Positions 46,997-55,238 of a stretch of DNA of 64,000 nucleotides are shown one piece after another. The position numbers were made by a program, and so were the translations under genes. The stretch is from Vibrio gallicus (lineage in GTDB: Bacteria > Pseudomonadota > Gammaproteobacteria > Enterobacterales > Vibrionaceae). Where the stretch lies: positions 806,001-870,000 of the forward strand of contig NZ_AP024871.1 in NCBI RefSeq assembly GCF_024346875.1, read 5' to 3'. The first letter of the stretch is position 1; the number at the start of each line of letters is the position of its first letter. The notes under the pieces were generated by a model. That model had not been told where the DNA came from and did not search any database. It saw nothing but the letters and a program-made list of their open reading frames with translations.

Positions 46997-48007
46997 TTAT
47001 TGGTGTGATTTTCTATATTGAGAGGGTGTGCAACCGTAAATGCGCTTGAATGAACGTGTGAAATGAGCCGCATCAGAGTAGCCATAGCGGTTAGCTATTT
47101 GAGTTATATTTTCGTTACTGCCAGATAAGTGTTTAGATATTTGTTCAAAAACTAAGGCTTCAATCAGTTGTTTGTAGACAATATTTTCAGATTCCAGCCG
47201 CCTTTGAAGGGTTCTTACATTCAACCTCAGGATTTCAGCGGCAATCTTGATAGGCAGTTTGCCCATAGAAAGGTAAGGAGTGATTGCCAATGTGAATTGC
47301 TGTTTAAAAGACGATGGGGGGATAGAGCAAGATTGATGCTGAGCGACCTTGTTGATATTTTTAGGTAATTGAATAGGTGACAATAATAGCGATTCTGGTA
47401 TTTCGATGGCAGTGACCGGGCGCTCGATAAAAAACTGAGCGTGTTGCAGCGAAGGCAGTTGTGAAAATTCATCAATGTTAGGGTGTTGAATACCAATTCG
47501 CTGTGGAAGCCACTTTTGATGAGTTAATGCCCTTAATAGCTCTGCCATGCAGATAACGGAGAACATCTCTGCGTATTTAAACCATCCTTCATCCAAACCA
47601 CTTTTCTCACGAACCAGCCACCAACTGCCTCCTGCTTGCTCAAGATAGACATTTTCAGCACTGGATTCCTTTTTTAAAAGGGTACTAAATTTCTGTAACG
47701 CTGCTTTAAGAGAGCTTTGCTCTGTTAGCGAGGAAATAAGGCGAGGTACATAGGTTTCTTTACAGGTTCTTAAAAACAGCCAACCCAATTGTTTTTGAGT
47801 GGTGTTATCAGCCAGTACTTCTAGAAAGTTTTTCAGGCATGACTCAGGCAAATATTCATACTGAGCGTCAGTATGAATATCATTAGGGATAGTAGCCGCG
47901 CGCAGTAAGGCGTAAGTTTTACTATCAACCTCTTTAAACATGGATGCAAAAAACTCGACACTCTGTCGCGATACAAGTGGGATGTTATTTTCTTTTTGCG
48001 AAGCCAT
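46997..48007 (-). CDS. AraC-family regulator with arabinose-binding-like N domain
   Basis: 336 residues: an N-terminal domain of the OruR/ArgR-like AraC group (about 20-210) and a C-terminal HTH pair (IKIAAEILRLNVRTLQRRLESE and ITQIANRYGYSDAAHFTRSFKRIYGCTPSQYR). Same strand as, and upstream of, the amidohydrolase cluster (213 bp gap); probable regulator of it. Confidence 0.87.
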   Translation of the reverse strand: MASQKENNIPLVSRQSVEFFASMFKEVDSKTYALLRAATIPNDIHTDAQYEYLPESCLKNFLEVLADNTTQKQLGWLFLRTCKETYVPRLISSLTEQSSLKAALQKFSTLLKKESSAENVYLEQAGGSWWLVREKSGLDEGWFKYAEMFSVICMAELLRALTHQKWLPQRIGIQHPNIDEFSQLPSLQHAQFFIERPVTAIEIPESLLLSPIQLPKNINKVAQHQSCSIPPSSFKQQFTLAITPYLSMGKLPIKIAAEILRLNVRTLQRRLESENIVYKQLIEALVFEQISKHLSGSNENITQIANRYGYSDAAHFTRSFKRIYGCTPSQYRKSHQ

Positions 48008-48114
48008 ATCTATATCAACTTTTGATTAGTTGCTTGAGTGTTAATTATATCAAGCTGTACGTCAAATTAAGAAGGGTCGAACAAGTGTGCTTTTTAGCTA
48101 TGTACTCCATCACC

Positions 48115-48325
48115 AAATACTGGACACCCATAATTTTCGAACATGTTTCTGCCTGTATTGTGGCACTCAAATACAGGACACCCACAAGAGCATTTACAGA
48201 TTCCCACCTGCATGGGAAACCAGGTTGGGCTTAGTCATCCTATGGTCTTTGAACACTCCGCCATCTCGGTAATCTTTTAAGCCGAGATCGGTTTGAGCGC
48301 GATCTTAGTCGCAGTATCTAACACA
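48115..48325. repeat. GGACACCCATAA motifs and dispersed REP-like repeat, copy 2
   Basis: AATACTGGACACCCATAATT (48116-48135), then AATACAGGACACCCACAA (48169-48186), then a diverged palindrome B (ACAGATTCCCACC-TGCATGGGAA, 48196-48218) and a diverged palindrome A (CCATCTCGG...TTTTAAGCCGAGATCGG, 48261-48291). The block 48248-48322 matches 27190-27265. The order B then A is that of the arrays. It lies in the 443-bp gap before the FAH gene. Confidence 0.8.
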
Positions 48326-48450
48326 TTTCTGCTTAGAAGCTTGATGAGCTGAATTGTTTAGGTTGTACCATTTGTCTGCCCATCCCGTATCCATACATCT
48401 GTGACTATTCTTAATTAACTAGTCACTATCAGTTGAGAGTAGAGATAAAG

Positions 48451-49257
48451 ATGAAATGGATAATTCTAATCAGCACCCTAATTGCTTCAGCGTCAGCATG
48501 GAGTGAGGTTGAACAGTTTGTAAGATACCAACAAGGCGAAGAGATTGGCTACGGAAGGCTAGTTAGCAATAAAGTCTATCCCATATCCGGTGATGTTTTT
48601 GATCAGTTTTCAGTAGAGAGTAATAACATTGCACTGGATAAGGTTGAGCTGCTGCTACCAGTCATACCAGAAAAAGTCTTTGCTGTAGGGATGAATTTCG
48701 CTAGCCATATGTCCTCTCCGTCTGACCGTCCACCTCCTCTATTTTTGAAACTTCCGTCTTCACTGATTTTGTCTGGTCAAACTATACAAGTGCCTAGTGA
48801 TGCAAAAAATGTCCACTTTGAAGGGGAGTTGGTGGTTGTTATAGGTAAAGAGGCCCGCAATATATCTGAAGATCAAGTAAAGGGCGTTGTATTTGGAGTG
48901 ACCGTTGGTAACGATTTAACTGAACGAAGCTGGCAAGGGCAAGATTTGCAATGGATGAGGGCTAAAGCGACTGATGGGTTTGGCCCCATTGCAGCGACGA
49001 TAACGCGAGGCGTTGATTATGAAGCCTCACTGTTGACTACTCGACTTAATGGTAAAGTTGTCCAGCAAGAGAACACACGACATATGATTCATTCGGTGGC
49101 GAAGGTGGTCAGTTACCTGAGTCGTTATTTTACCCTCAAACCTGGCGACTTGATTTTTATGGGAACGCCGGGCAGGACCAAGGCATTATCAGACGGAGAT
49201 ATTGTGTCTGTAACCATTGATGGGGTGGGGAGCGTGGAAAATACCGTCCAATTCTAA
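48451..49257 (+). CDS. Fumarylacetoacetate hydrolase-fold protein with signal peptide
   Basis: 268 residues from ATG 48451. The FAH fold is clear: VFAVGMNFASHM, FLKLPSSLI, VHFEGELVVVIGK (metal-binding Glu pair), GVTVGNDLTERSWQ and LKPGDLIFMGTPGR. Residues 1-18 (KWIILISTLIASASA) look like a Sec signal peptide, which is unusual because this fold is normally cytosolic. It would hydrolyse or decarboxylate a diketo acid in the periplasm if exported. Confidence 0.83.
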   Translation: MKWIILISTLIASASAWSEVEQFVRYQQGEEIGYGRLVSNKVYPISGDVFDQFSVESNNIALDKVELLLPVIPEKVFAVGMNFASHMSSPSDRPPPLFLKLPSSLILSGQTIQVPSDAKNVHFEGELVVVIGKEARNISEDQVKGVVFGVTVGNDLTERSWQGQDLQWMRAKATDGFGPIAATITRGVDYEASLLTTRLNGKVVQQENTRHMIHSVAKVVSYLSRYFTLKPGDLIFMGTPGRTKALSDGDIVSVTIDGVGSVENTVQF

Positions 49258-49413
49258 GTTGCTCGGCTGTTCGATACTAGAGATTCATTGTGGTATATGG
49301 AGTACAGCATAGTCCATCCTATGCTAGACTCCCGCTACTTGCGAGATAAGTGTTGTTATCTATCAGCGTAAGGACATACAAATGGCCACTCTATTTTTTA
49401 CAAAGGTATATCA

Positions 49414-49674
49414 ATGAGCAAATTGAGTTCAGCAGAACGCAAAGCACGCGACCACGAACGTTTTTCACAACGTGTAAATGAACGCAGAGAGAAGGGTGAA
49501 GACATCGTTGCGTATGCGCTTTCAAACAAGAAGGCGCTGAAGTTTCTGACGAAGTCAGAAAAAAAAGCACTGAACGAACGTAAAGCAGCAGTTAAAAAAG
49601 AGCTTGAGCAGAAAGAGCAAGAAGAGCTTAAAAAAATCGAAGAATCTTTTTCAGTTGATCAACGCAAAGATTAA
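49414..49674 (+). CDS. Small charged helical protein
   Basis: 86 residues, more than one third Lys, Arg, Glu or Asp. Residues 46-75 form a strong coiled-coil-like helix (EKKALNERKAAVKKELEQKE). No membrane segment or known domain. Start ATG 49414. Likely real from composition; function unknown. Confidence 0.65.
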   Translation: MSKLSSAERKARDHERFSQRVNERREKGEDIVAYALSNKKALKFLTKSEKKALNERKAAVKKELEQKEQEELKKIEESFSVDQRKD

Positions 49675-49740
49675 AAAGAACAGAAATTACCGGACACCCA
49701 TAAATATTGACGTCTCTCGACTCTACAGCTAGCTTTAATT

Positions 49741-49755
49741 GATGCACAGTGCATC
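49741..49755 (+). promoter_or_regulatory. Hairpin just ahead of the RAYT ribosome site
   Basis: GATGCAC-A-GTGCATC is a perfect inverted repeat ending 2 bases before GGAGG (49758-49762). It could limit translation of the transposase. Confidence 0.5.
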
Positions 49756-49770
49756 TTGGAGGTAGTTGTT

Positions 49771-50769
49771 ATGACCCAATCTCGACAGTCTCAAGTTTCT
49801 CTTTCTGATACTCCTTATTATCATTGTATCTCGCGTTGTGTTCGCAGAGCCTATCTGTGTGGCGACGATAAATATACAGGGCAATCATTTGAGCACCGCC
49901 GAGCGTGGGTGGTTGAGCGGATGCATTATTTGTCGACGGTATTTAGTATGGATATCTGCGCCTATGCGGTGATGTCAAATCATTACCACATTGTGCTGCA
50001 TGTCGACGAGCAATTAAATCAACAGCTTAGTGATGAAGATGTCTGCTGGAGGTGGGGACAGTTATACTCACTTCCCGTACTAGTTCAGCGCTGGCTAAAA
50101 AAGCAAACCTGCGCTGAAGTTGAAAGTAAAGCGGCTCTTAGTATCATCAATGATTGGCGAGAGCGGCTTATTGATATTTCATGGTTCATGCGCAGCCTAA
50201 ATGAGTTTATTGCACGTAAAGCCAACGCAGAAGATGACTGCTCCGGAAGGTTTTGGGAGGGGCGGTTTAAGTCGCAAGCGTTACTCGATGAAGAAGCCTT
50301 ATTAACATGCATGGCTTATGTCGATTTGAATCCCATACGAGCAGGCATCAACGACAGTATCGAAGCGTCTGAATACACCTCCGTTTACGAGCGAGTTCAC
50401 GGCGTGTCACATCAAGATGAACAGCAAAGCGAGCCCCCTTGTAACAAGAAGGCATTATTTGGTTTTGTTGGCGATACCAGTGAGTCTGAGCAGCGAGGCA
50501 TTCCGTATTCATTACTCGATTATATTGAGCTAGTGGATTGGAGTGGCCGTGTTATTCGAAATGACAAACCCGGTGCAATTGTCGCTTCACACCCTAAACT
50601 ACTGCACTCACTCGGCTTAGATACAGAGACTTGGATGAGCTTAGCCAGTAATTTTGGCAAAGATTATCAAGGAGCGGTCGGTACACTGGATGAGTTGGCG
50701 TTATTTGCAGAGCACACAGGTAGGCGATGGATAGCCAAAAAGAACCAACTGCGACGATGTTTGCACTAA
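49771..50769 (+). CDS. REP-associated tyrosine transposase (RAYT, Y1/HUH family)
   Basis: 332 residues. The N-terminal TPYYHCISRCVRRAYLC segment, the HUH pair HYH (His71, His73) in MSNHYHIVLHVD and the MAYVDLNPIRAGI helix define the IS200-like Y1 domain. The extra C-terminal half (from about 215) is seen in vibrio relatives. GGAGG 8 bases before ATG 49771. Such enzymes bind and cut REP hairpins. It lies between GGACACCCATAA motifs of opposite orientation, with no terminal IS ends seen. Confidence 0.9.
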   Translation: MTQSRQSQVSLSDTPYYHCISRCVRRAYLCGDDKYTGQSFEHRRAWVVERMHYLSTVFSMDICAYAVMSNHYHIVLHVDEQLNQQLSDEDVCWRWGQLYSLPVLVQRWLKKQTCAEVESKAALSIINDWRERLIDISWFMRSLNEFIARKANAEDDCSGRFWEGRFKSQALLDEEALLTCMAYVDLNPIRAGINDSIEASEYTSVYERVHGVSHQDEQQSEPPCNKKALFGFVGDTSESEQRGIPYSLLDYIELVDWSGRVIRNDKPGAIVASHPKLLHSLGLDTETWMSLASNFGKDYQGAVGTLDELALFAEHTGRRWIAKKNQLRRCLH

Positions 50770-50946
50770 CCACTCACTTTATTTACTCATATTTACCACA
50801 CATCTTTATTAATTAGCCTAGCTAACGACACAGCACGCCTTGAATTTCCTAATTTACGTATTTTAATGTCAATTTCACGGCATTAATCAACATTCATCCG
50901 ATTTAAACACATTTTTTAAGCTTTAACATGTAGCGGTTGAGTATTG

Positions 50947-51022
50947 GTTTGAAAACTATAATTAATGGATGTCCAGTATCTGGTTGTTTGAAAACTATAA
51001 TTAATGGATGTCCAGTATCTGG
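50947..51022. repeat. Perfect 37-bp direct repeat after the RAYT gene
   Basis: Two identical copies (50947-50983, 50986-51022) of GTTTGAAAACTATAATTAAT followed by GGATGTCCAGTATCTGG, separated by TT. The reverse complement reads CCAGATACTGGACATCCAT, the same motif as at 48117 in inverse orientation. The rest of the 389-bp gap before rhlE shows no gene. Confidence 0.92.
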
Positions 51023-51158
51023 GATGTCGTGTTTTTGAGCTTATTGCGATGAATTGGTAAAAAGCCTGCCGTTCCGATACAGTTTGTTTTACAATCTGTG
51101 ACCGTATTTTTGGTTATGCTTTATGTGGTCGTAGCCGCTTAATTTTAGGAACACAACA

Positions 51159-52451
51159 ATGTCATTTTCATCTCAGAATTTTTCTCCAGAAATTGTGAAA
51201 GCACTGTCCGAGTGTGGCTACGAAAAACTAACGCCTGTTCAGCAAAAAGCGATCCCTCTCGCTCGTAAAGGGCACGATATCTTAGCGAATGCTCAAACAG
51301 GGACCGGCAAAACTGCCGCGTTCGCTCTGCCAATTATTCAGCAACTATTAGACAACAGCAAGGTGACTAAGCAGTTTCAAACGCGAGCACTGGTTCTTGC
51401 ACCAACTCGTGAATTGGCTGCACAGATTGCGCAAAGCATTGAAGATTATATTAAGTACACATCATTGAGTGTTGCTGCTATTTATGGTGGCGTGAAAATG
51501 TCATCTCAGGTTCAAAAGCTAAAGAACGGTGTCGACATTTTAGTGGCAACACCAGGTCGCTTGATTGAGCATCTGGATGAGAAAAATATTTCCCTACAGA
51601 ACCTTGAGTTCTTGGTTTTCGATGAAGCCGACCGTATGTTAGACATGGGCTTTATTTCATCAATTGAAACCATTATGTCTGGTGTTTTAACGAAGCCACA
51701 GACTATGCTGTTCTCGGCGACGTTCTCTGCGCAAATGAACAAACTAGCGGCTGAAATGTTGAATCAACCGAAAAGAGTATCTGTAACTCAAGAAAACGTG
51801 ACGGCAGACACTATCGCGCATGTTGTCTACCCAGTAGATCAAGAAAGAAAGTGTGAAATGTTATCTGAACTTATTGGTCGTAAGAACTGGCAACAGGTAT
51901 TGGTCTTTGTGAACTACAAAGAAACGGCCAACATGTTATTGAAAGAACTCAAACTGGACGGCATTAAAGCGGTACTATGTCACGGCGATAAAGCACAAAG
52001 TGCCCGTCGTAGAGCGCTTGACGAGTTTAAAGAAGGCAAGGCGCGTGTGATGATTGCAACCGATGTGGCTGCTCGCGGCTTAGATATTAAAGGCCTTCCA
52101 CACGTAGTGAACTTTGATATGCCATTTTTGGCAGAAGATTATGTTCACCGTATTGGTCGAACAGGTCGAGCTGGCCAAAAAGGTCATGCAGTGTCTTTTG
52201 TCAGCCGTGAAGAGGAACTGACGTTGCAACAAGTCGAGTCGTTGATTGGTCATACGATTAGACGTGTAGAACAAGCAGGGTACGAGCCAAAAAACCGTGA
52301 TGCGCTATTGCAGAAAATGCACAGCAAACCAGCGTTCAAAGACCGTAAAACTCGCAAGAATAACCCTTCTGATGCCAGTCAGGGTTCTGCTGAGAGATCC
52401 GCTCGACTACGTAATATCGTGAGAAATAGAGCTGCAGCCACTAAGAAGTAA
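51159..52451 (+). CDS. rhlE: DEAD-box RNA helicase, RhlE type
   Basis: 430 residues: Q motif (TPVQQKAIPLA), Walker A AQTGTGKT (45-52), PTRELAAQI, TPGRL, DEAD box VFDEADRML, SAT, and in domain two ARGLDIKGLPHVVNFD and HRIGRTGRAG. The short basic tail fits RhlE. It unwinds RNA in ribosome assembly or decay. A TAGGA precedes ATG 51159. Confidence 0.93.
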   Translation: MSFSSQNFSPEIVKALSECGYEKLTPVQQKAIPLARKGHDILANAQTGTGKTAAFALPIIQQLLDNSKVTKQFQTRALVLAPTRELAAQIAQSIEDYIKYTSLSVAAIYGGVKMSSQVQKLKNGVDILVATPGRLIEHLDEKNISLQNLEFLVFDEADRMLDMGFISSIETIMSGVLTKPQTMLFSATFSAQMNKLAAEMLNQPKRVSVTQENVTADTIAHVVYPVDQERKCEMLSELIGRKNWQQVLVFVNYKETANMLLKELKLDGIKAVLCHGDKAQSARRRALDEFKEGKARVMIATDVAARGLDIKGLPHVVNFDMPFLAEDYVHRIGRTGRAGQKGHAVSFVSREEELTLQQVESLIGHTIRRVEQAGYEPKNRDALLQKMHSKPAFKDRKTRKNNPSDASQGSAERSARLRNIVRNRAAATKK

Positions 52452-52469
52452 GCGAGCCAGCGTACACTA

Positions 52470-52505
52470 AACGCCGATGATGCAAATCAATCGGCGTTTT
52501 TTTTA
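52470..52505 (+). terminator. Terminator of rhlE
   Basis: AACGCCGAT/ATCGGCGTT stem with an 11-base loop, then a run of T residues. Confidence 0.93.
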
Positions 52506-53068
52506 CCCCGAGAGATATATTTCTACTCCCGCTTTATTTCCAACCTTCAAGCTTGTCACAACTTGGGTGTTAAGTTAATTGTGGTAGGTAACCGATACTC
52601 ATAAGAATTGCGAGTAATAGACGTCGTTGACTGCACGTAAGATAATTTGGATATCACCCCATCAAGCCATGGTTTGGCAGGTTATATAACTGTCAAACAA
52701 TCAGGCTGATATAGGGGGAAGTTGATGAGAGGGCGCTTTATTAGATATAAAGCATCCAGATTGGTGCATACCAAACAACAGTGGTAAGAACAACAACCAG
52801 TGTCATTCGTGGTCTATCTAGTAGGATATCTTGATTCATAATCTGTCTCTCTTTCATCTAAAAAAGTAGAGCATCCATTGCGTTAAATTCCCTTCCGGTT
52901 ATGGCGTTTCACCTTCTAACCTATGGGTTCATTTAACCAAAATAGCCGTTATGAATAAATTCAGTTACGTTTATATCACACATAAGCCACGCTTATTAAT
53001 GAAGGTGTAAAAGAATACTGGACACACATAATGTCGCTAGCGTACTTCTTGATATCTTAGTTAGTACG
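52506..53068. other. Intergenic region between rhlE and catB
   Basis: Holds the 32-residue frame at 52741-52839 and one AATACTGGACACACATAATG motif (53014-53033). Otherwise I see nothing; no integron attC fold was recognised beside catB. Confidence 0.45.
52741..52839 (-). CDS. Putative 32-residue single-span membrane protein
   Basis: ATG 52839 to TAA 52741 encodes MNQDILLDRPRM, then a hydrophobic stretch TLVVVLTTVVWYAPIWMLYI to the end. AAAGAGAGAC precedes the ATG as a ribosome site. Charged soluble head, one membrane helix of about 20 residues, no loop after it: the usual form of a regulatory small membrane protein. A GCTTTAT/ATAAAGC hairpin overlaps its 3' end. Not a shadow of any gene. Translation is unproven. 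Confidence 0.5.
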   Translation of the reverse strand: MNQDILLDRPRMTLVVVLTTVVWYAPIWMLYI

Positions 53069-53692
53069 CTATTGTTGCCGCCAAAACTCAAACAATCCAT
53101 CGATATCCTGTGAGGTGATAAGAGGTATTGCCTGTTTGAGTTTGTTGTCGGGCCAATTCCACCATTGCATTTGGAGCAGTTTTTCAATAGTTGCAGGTTC
53201 AAAGCGATAGCGGATGTGTGTAGCTGGGTTAGAGCCAACGATTTCGTAGGGCTGAACATCTTTGGTGACCACCGCGCGACTGGCGATGATTGCGCCATCT
53301 CCGACTTTTACGCCGGCCATAATCATGGCTTCAGAACCAATCCATACATCGTTACCGATTATGGTATCTCCCGCTTTTTGAAAGCCATCGTCAGCGGCGG
53401 AAAAATTAGGGTTGTCTAGATAAAAGAAAGGAAAGGTAGAGGCCCAATCACTACGATGGCCTTGATTGCCTGCCATCATAAATACCGCACCAGATCCGAT
53501 AGAGCAGAAGTTTCCGATAATCAGCTTATCGACATCTTTTCGCTCTGGGCTTAGATATCGAGCGCAGTCATCGAAGCTATGCTGGTGATAATATCCAGAA
53601 TAATAGCTGTGCCTACCAACAATGATATTTGGGTTAGTGACTTGTTCAGATAACGGCTTTCCTGCAAACGGAGTATCAAAATAGTTGGTCAT
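53069..53692 (-). CDS. catB: CatB-type xenobiotic acetyltransferase
   Basis: 207 residues, left-handed beta-helix of hexapeptide repeats. It is close to the vibrio CatB9 type: [42 protein letters not shown] with the catalytic His near 79, and IIGNDVWIG. The family acetylates chloramphenicol or streptogramin-like drugs with acetyl-CoA; resistance in this host is inferred. No attC site seen, so chromosomal context. Confidence 0.92.
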   Translation of the reverse strand: MTNYFDTPFAGKPLSEQVTNPNIIVGRHSYYSGYYHQHSFDDCARYLSPERKDVDKLIIGNFCSIGSGAVFMMAGNQGHRSDWASTFPFFYLDNPNFSAADDGFQKAGDTIIGNDVWIGSEAMIMAGVKVGDGAIIASRAVVTKDVQPYEIVGSNPATHIRYRFEPATIEKLLQMQWWNWPDNKLKQAIPLITSQDIDGLFEFWRQQ

Positions 53693-53784
53693 TGCTTGGC
53701 AAACAAAGTAGTGGGTTATGCAGATTATATTATCAGCTTTACCCCTTTGAGGGGATTTTACGGTTCAAGGTTGAGTGATATTGG

Positions 53785-54255
53785 TTAGCACTCACTATCA
53801 TGCACCGTTATTACAGGCTCTAAACTGGAGGTAGCTTCTTGATATTCCACGTAGCAGTGGGTGGCTTCAATCTTAAAAACATTGGTAAGTTCACGGTTTT
53901 TAAAGGTTGTTAAGTAGGAGCGCGGGCTGCCACCAGGCCAAGAACTGGAGGTCCAATCATCACTTAATCCAGCGACCGCAAAACCGATCCCGGTACCTGA
54001 GGCTGCTGGATAGCCGTAGTGAGTGGCAATATCACTTACAATGTCATCTGGGTTACGTTCTACATTGTTAATCACGGATTTACTATAAACAATGCGTGAA
54101 GCACTAGACATCGCACCTTTCAAGCCTTGTAGGGCCGATTTACGTGCATCTGATTGCAAGTTCAGAAATTTAGGCGCTGCCGTGACGGCAAGAACGCCCA
54201 AAATAACAATAACGACAATTAATTCAATCAGTGTAAAGCCATGTTGTTTTTTCAT
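53785..54255 (-). CDS. MSHA-like type IV pilin, copy 2
   Basis: 156 residues. The prepilin leader MKKQHG is cut before [14 protein letters not shown]; the helix runs to about 60 and the C-terminal globular part has a Cys pair (near 134 and 156). Residues 1-60 are nearly identical to the neighbour at 54330 and close to MshA of V. cholerae ([27 protein letters not shown]). No msh assembly genes are here. Confidence 0.9.
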   Translation of the reverse strand: MKKQHGFTLIELIVVIVILGVLAVTAAPKFLNLQSDARKSALQGLKGAMSSASRIVYSKSVINNVERNPDDIVSDIATHYGYPAASGTGIGFAVAGLSDDWTSSSWPGGSPRSYLTTFKNRELTNVFKIEATHCYVEYQEATSSLEPVITVHDSEC

Positions 54256-54329
54256 ATTATAGTTCGAAATTTAGGGCGTTAGTGAATCAATAGTGGGTAT
54301 AGAACTAGCTATTGAAGTGAGTTAAATTA

Positions 54330-54800
54330 TTAGCAGTTGTCATCAACGATGGTAATTATTGGCGCTGCGCTTGCAGTGGCTTCTTCATATTCTACATAAC
54401 AGAGTGTTTCATCAATCTGTAATGCTGTCGTTACATCAGAATTCTTAAACGTAACTAAATACGATGGAGGAGTCATTGAACCATCTGCTAATGCCGTCCA
54501 ATCATCACTCAATCCAGAAACTGCCGCGCCGATGCCCGCACTCGTGGCTGCTGGGTAACCAAAGCGAGTAGCGATTCCACTCACGTTATCATCCGGGTTG
54601 CGCTCTACATTATGAATAGCTGATTTACTAAATACGATGTGAGAGGCATCAGACATAGCCGCTTTTAATCCTTGTAGGGAGGATTTACGTGCATCTGATT
54701 GTAAGTTCAGAAATTTAGGCGCTGCGGTGACGGCTAGAATACCCAGAATCACGATAACCACAACTAACTCGATAAGAGTAAAGCCACTTTGCTTTTTCAT
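54330..54800 (-). CDS. MSHA-like type IV pilin, copy 1
   Basis: 156 residues, same length as the next gene. Leader [20 protein letters not shown] core. The two differ mainly in the variable region 90-150 and share the C-terminal Cys pair. The promoter-proximal copy; 74 bp separate the genes. Needs PilD-type peptidase and a pilus machine encoded elsewhere. Confidence 0.9.
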   Translation of the reverse strand: MKKQSGFTLIELVVVIVILGILAVTAAPKFLNLQSDARKSSLQGLKAAMSDASHIVFSKSAIHNVERNPDDNVSGIATRFGYPAATSAGIGAAVSGLSDDWTALADGSMTPPSYLVTFKNSDVTTALQIDETLCYVEYEEATASAAPIITIVDDNC

Positions 54801-55238
54801 TTAATACGTCCTTTTTTAAATGCTGTAGATTAAGCGGATTTAACGAAGTTAAAGGTTCACTTACAACCAACATTTGTTGTTTGATGTTAGATTTATTGTT
54901 TATCAATATGAAGCTATAGAATGGCTAATAACTAGGTAAGAGCTCGGATAGTGCATAGATACTTAGACAGTACTGATAAATAATGAAACAGAAGTTATGT
55001 GACGTATTTTGAGAACATTGATTTTACAAATCAACATCAGTAAGGATGTTGCATATTGTATTATTTTATTTTCGTGATCTACTGCATATATATTCATTCA
55101 AGTCTTATATACGCAGGAAGCTATTTTTAATTACAAGGAGCAGTTTGAAGGGCTTATTTGGTTTAGATGGGTTAAATCAGTGATATATCTTATAAGGGTG
55201 AAATTGATTATTTCACCCTTATATATGGTTATTGTTGC
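54801..55238. other. AT-rich region upstream of the pilins
   Basis: 438 bp, very AT-rich, between the pilin pair and the pyrophosphatase, both on the minus strand. No gene or clear signal picked out. It likely holds the pilin promoter. Confidence 0.4.

Noticed and set aside
48087..48272. Short frames on the plus strand around 48.1 kb
   Set aside because: They lie in the repeat cluster (GGACACCC motifs and palindromes) and show no coding features.
52980..53070. Integron attC site next to catB
   Set aside because: No core AAC/GTT boxes with paired arms were recognisable; context is chromosomal.
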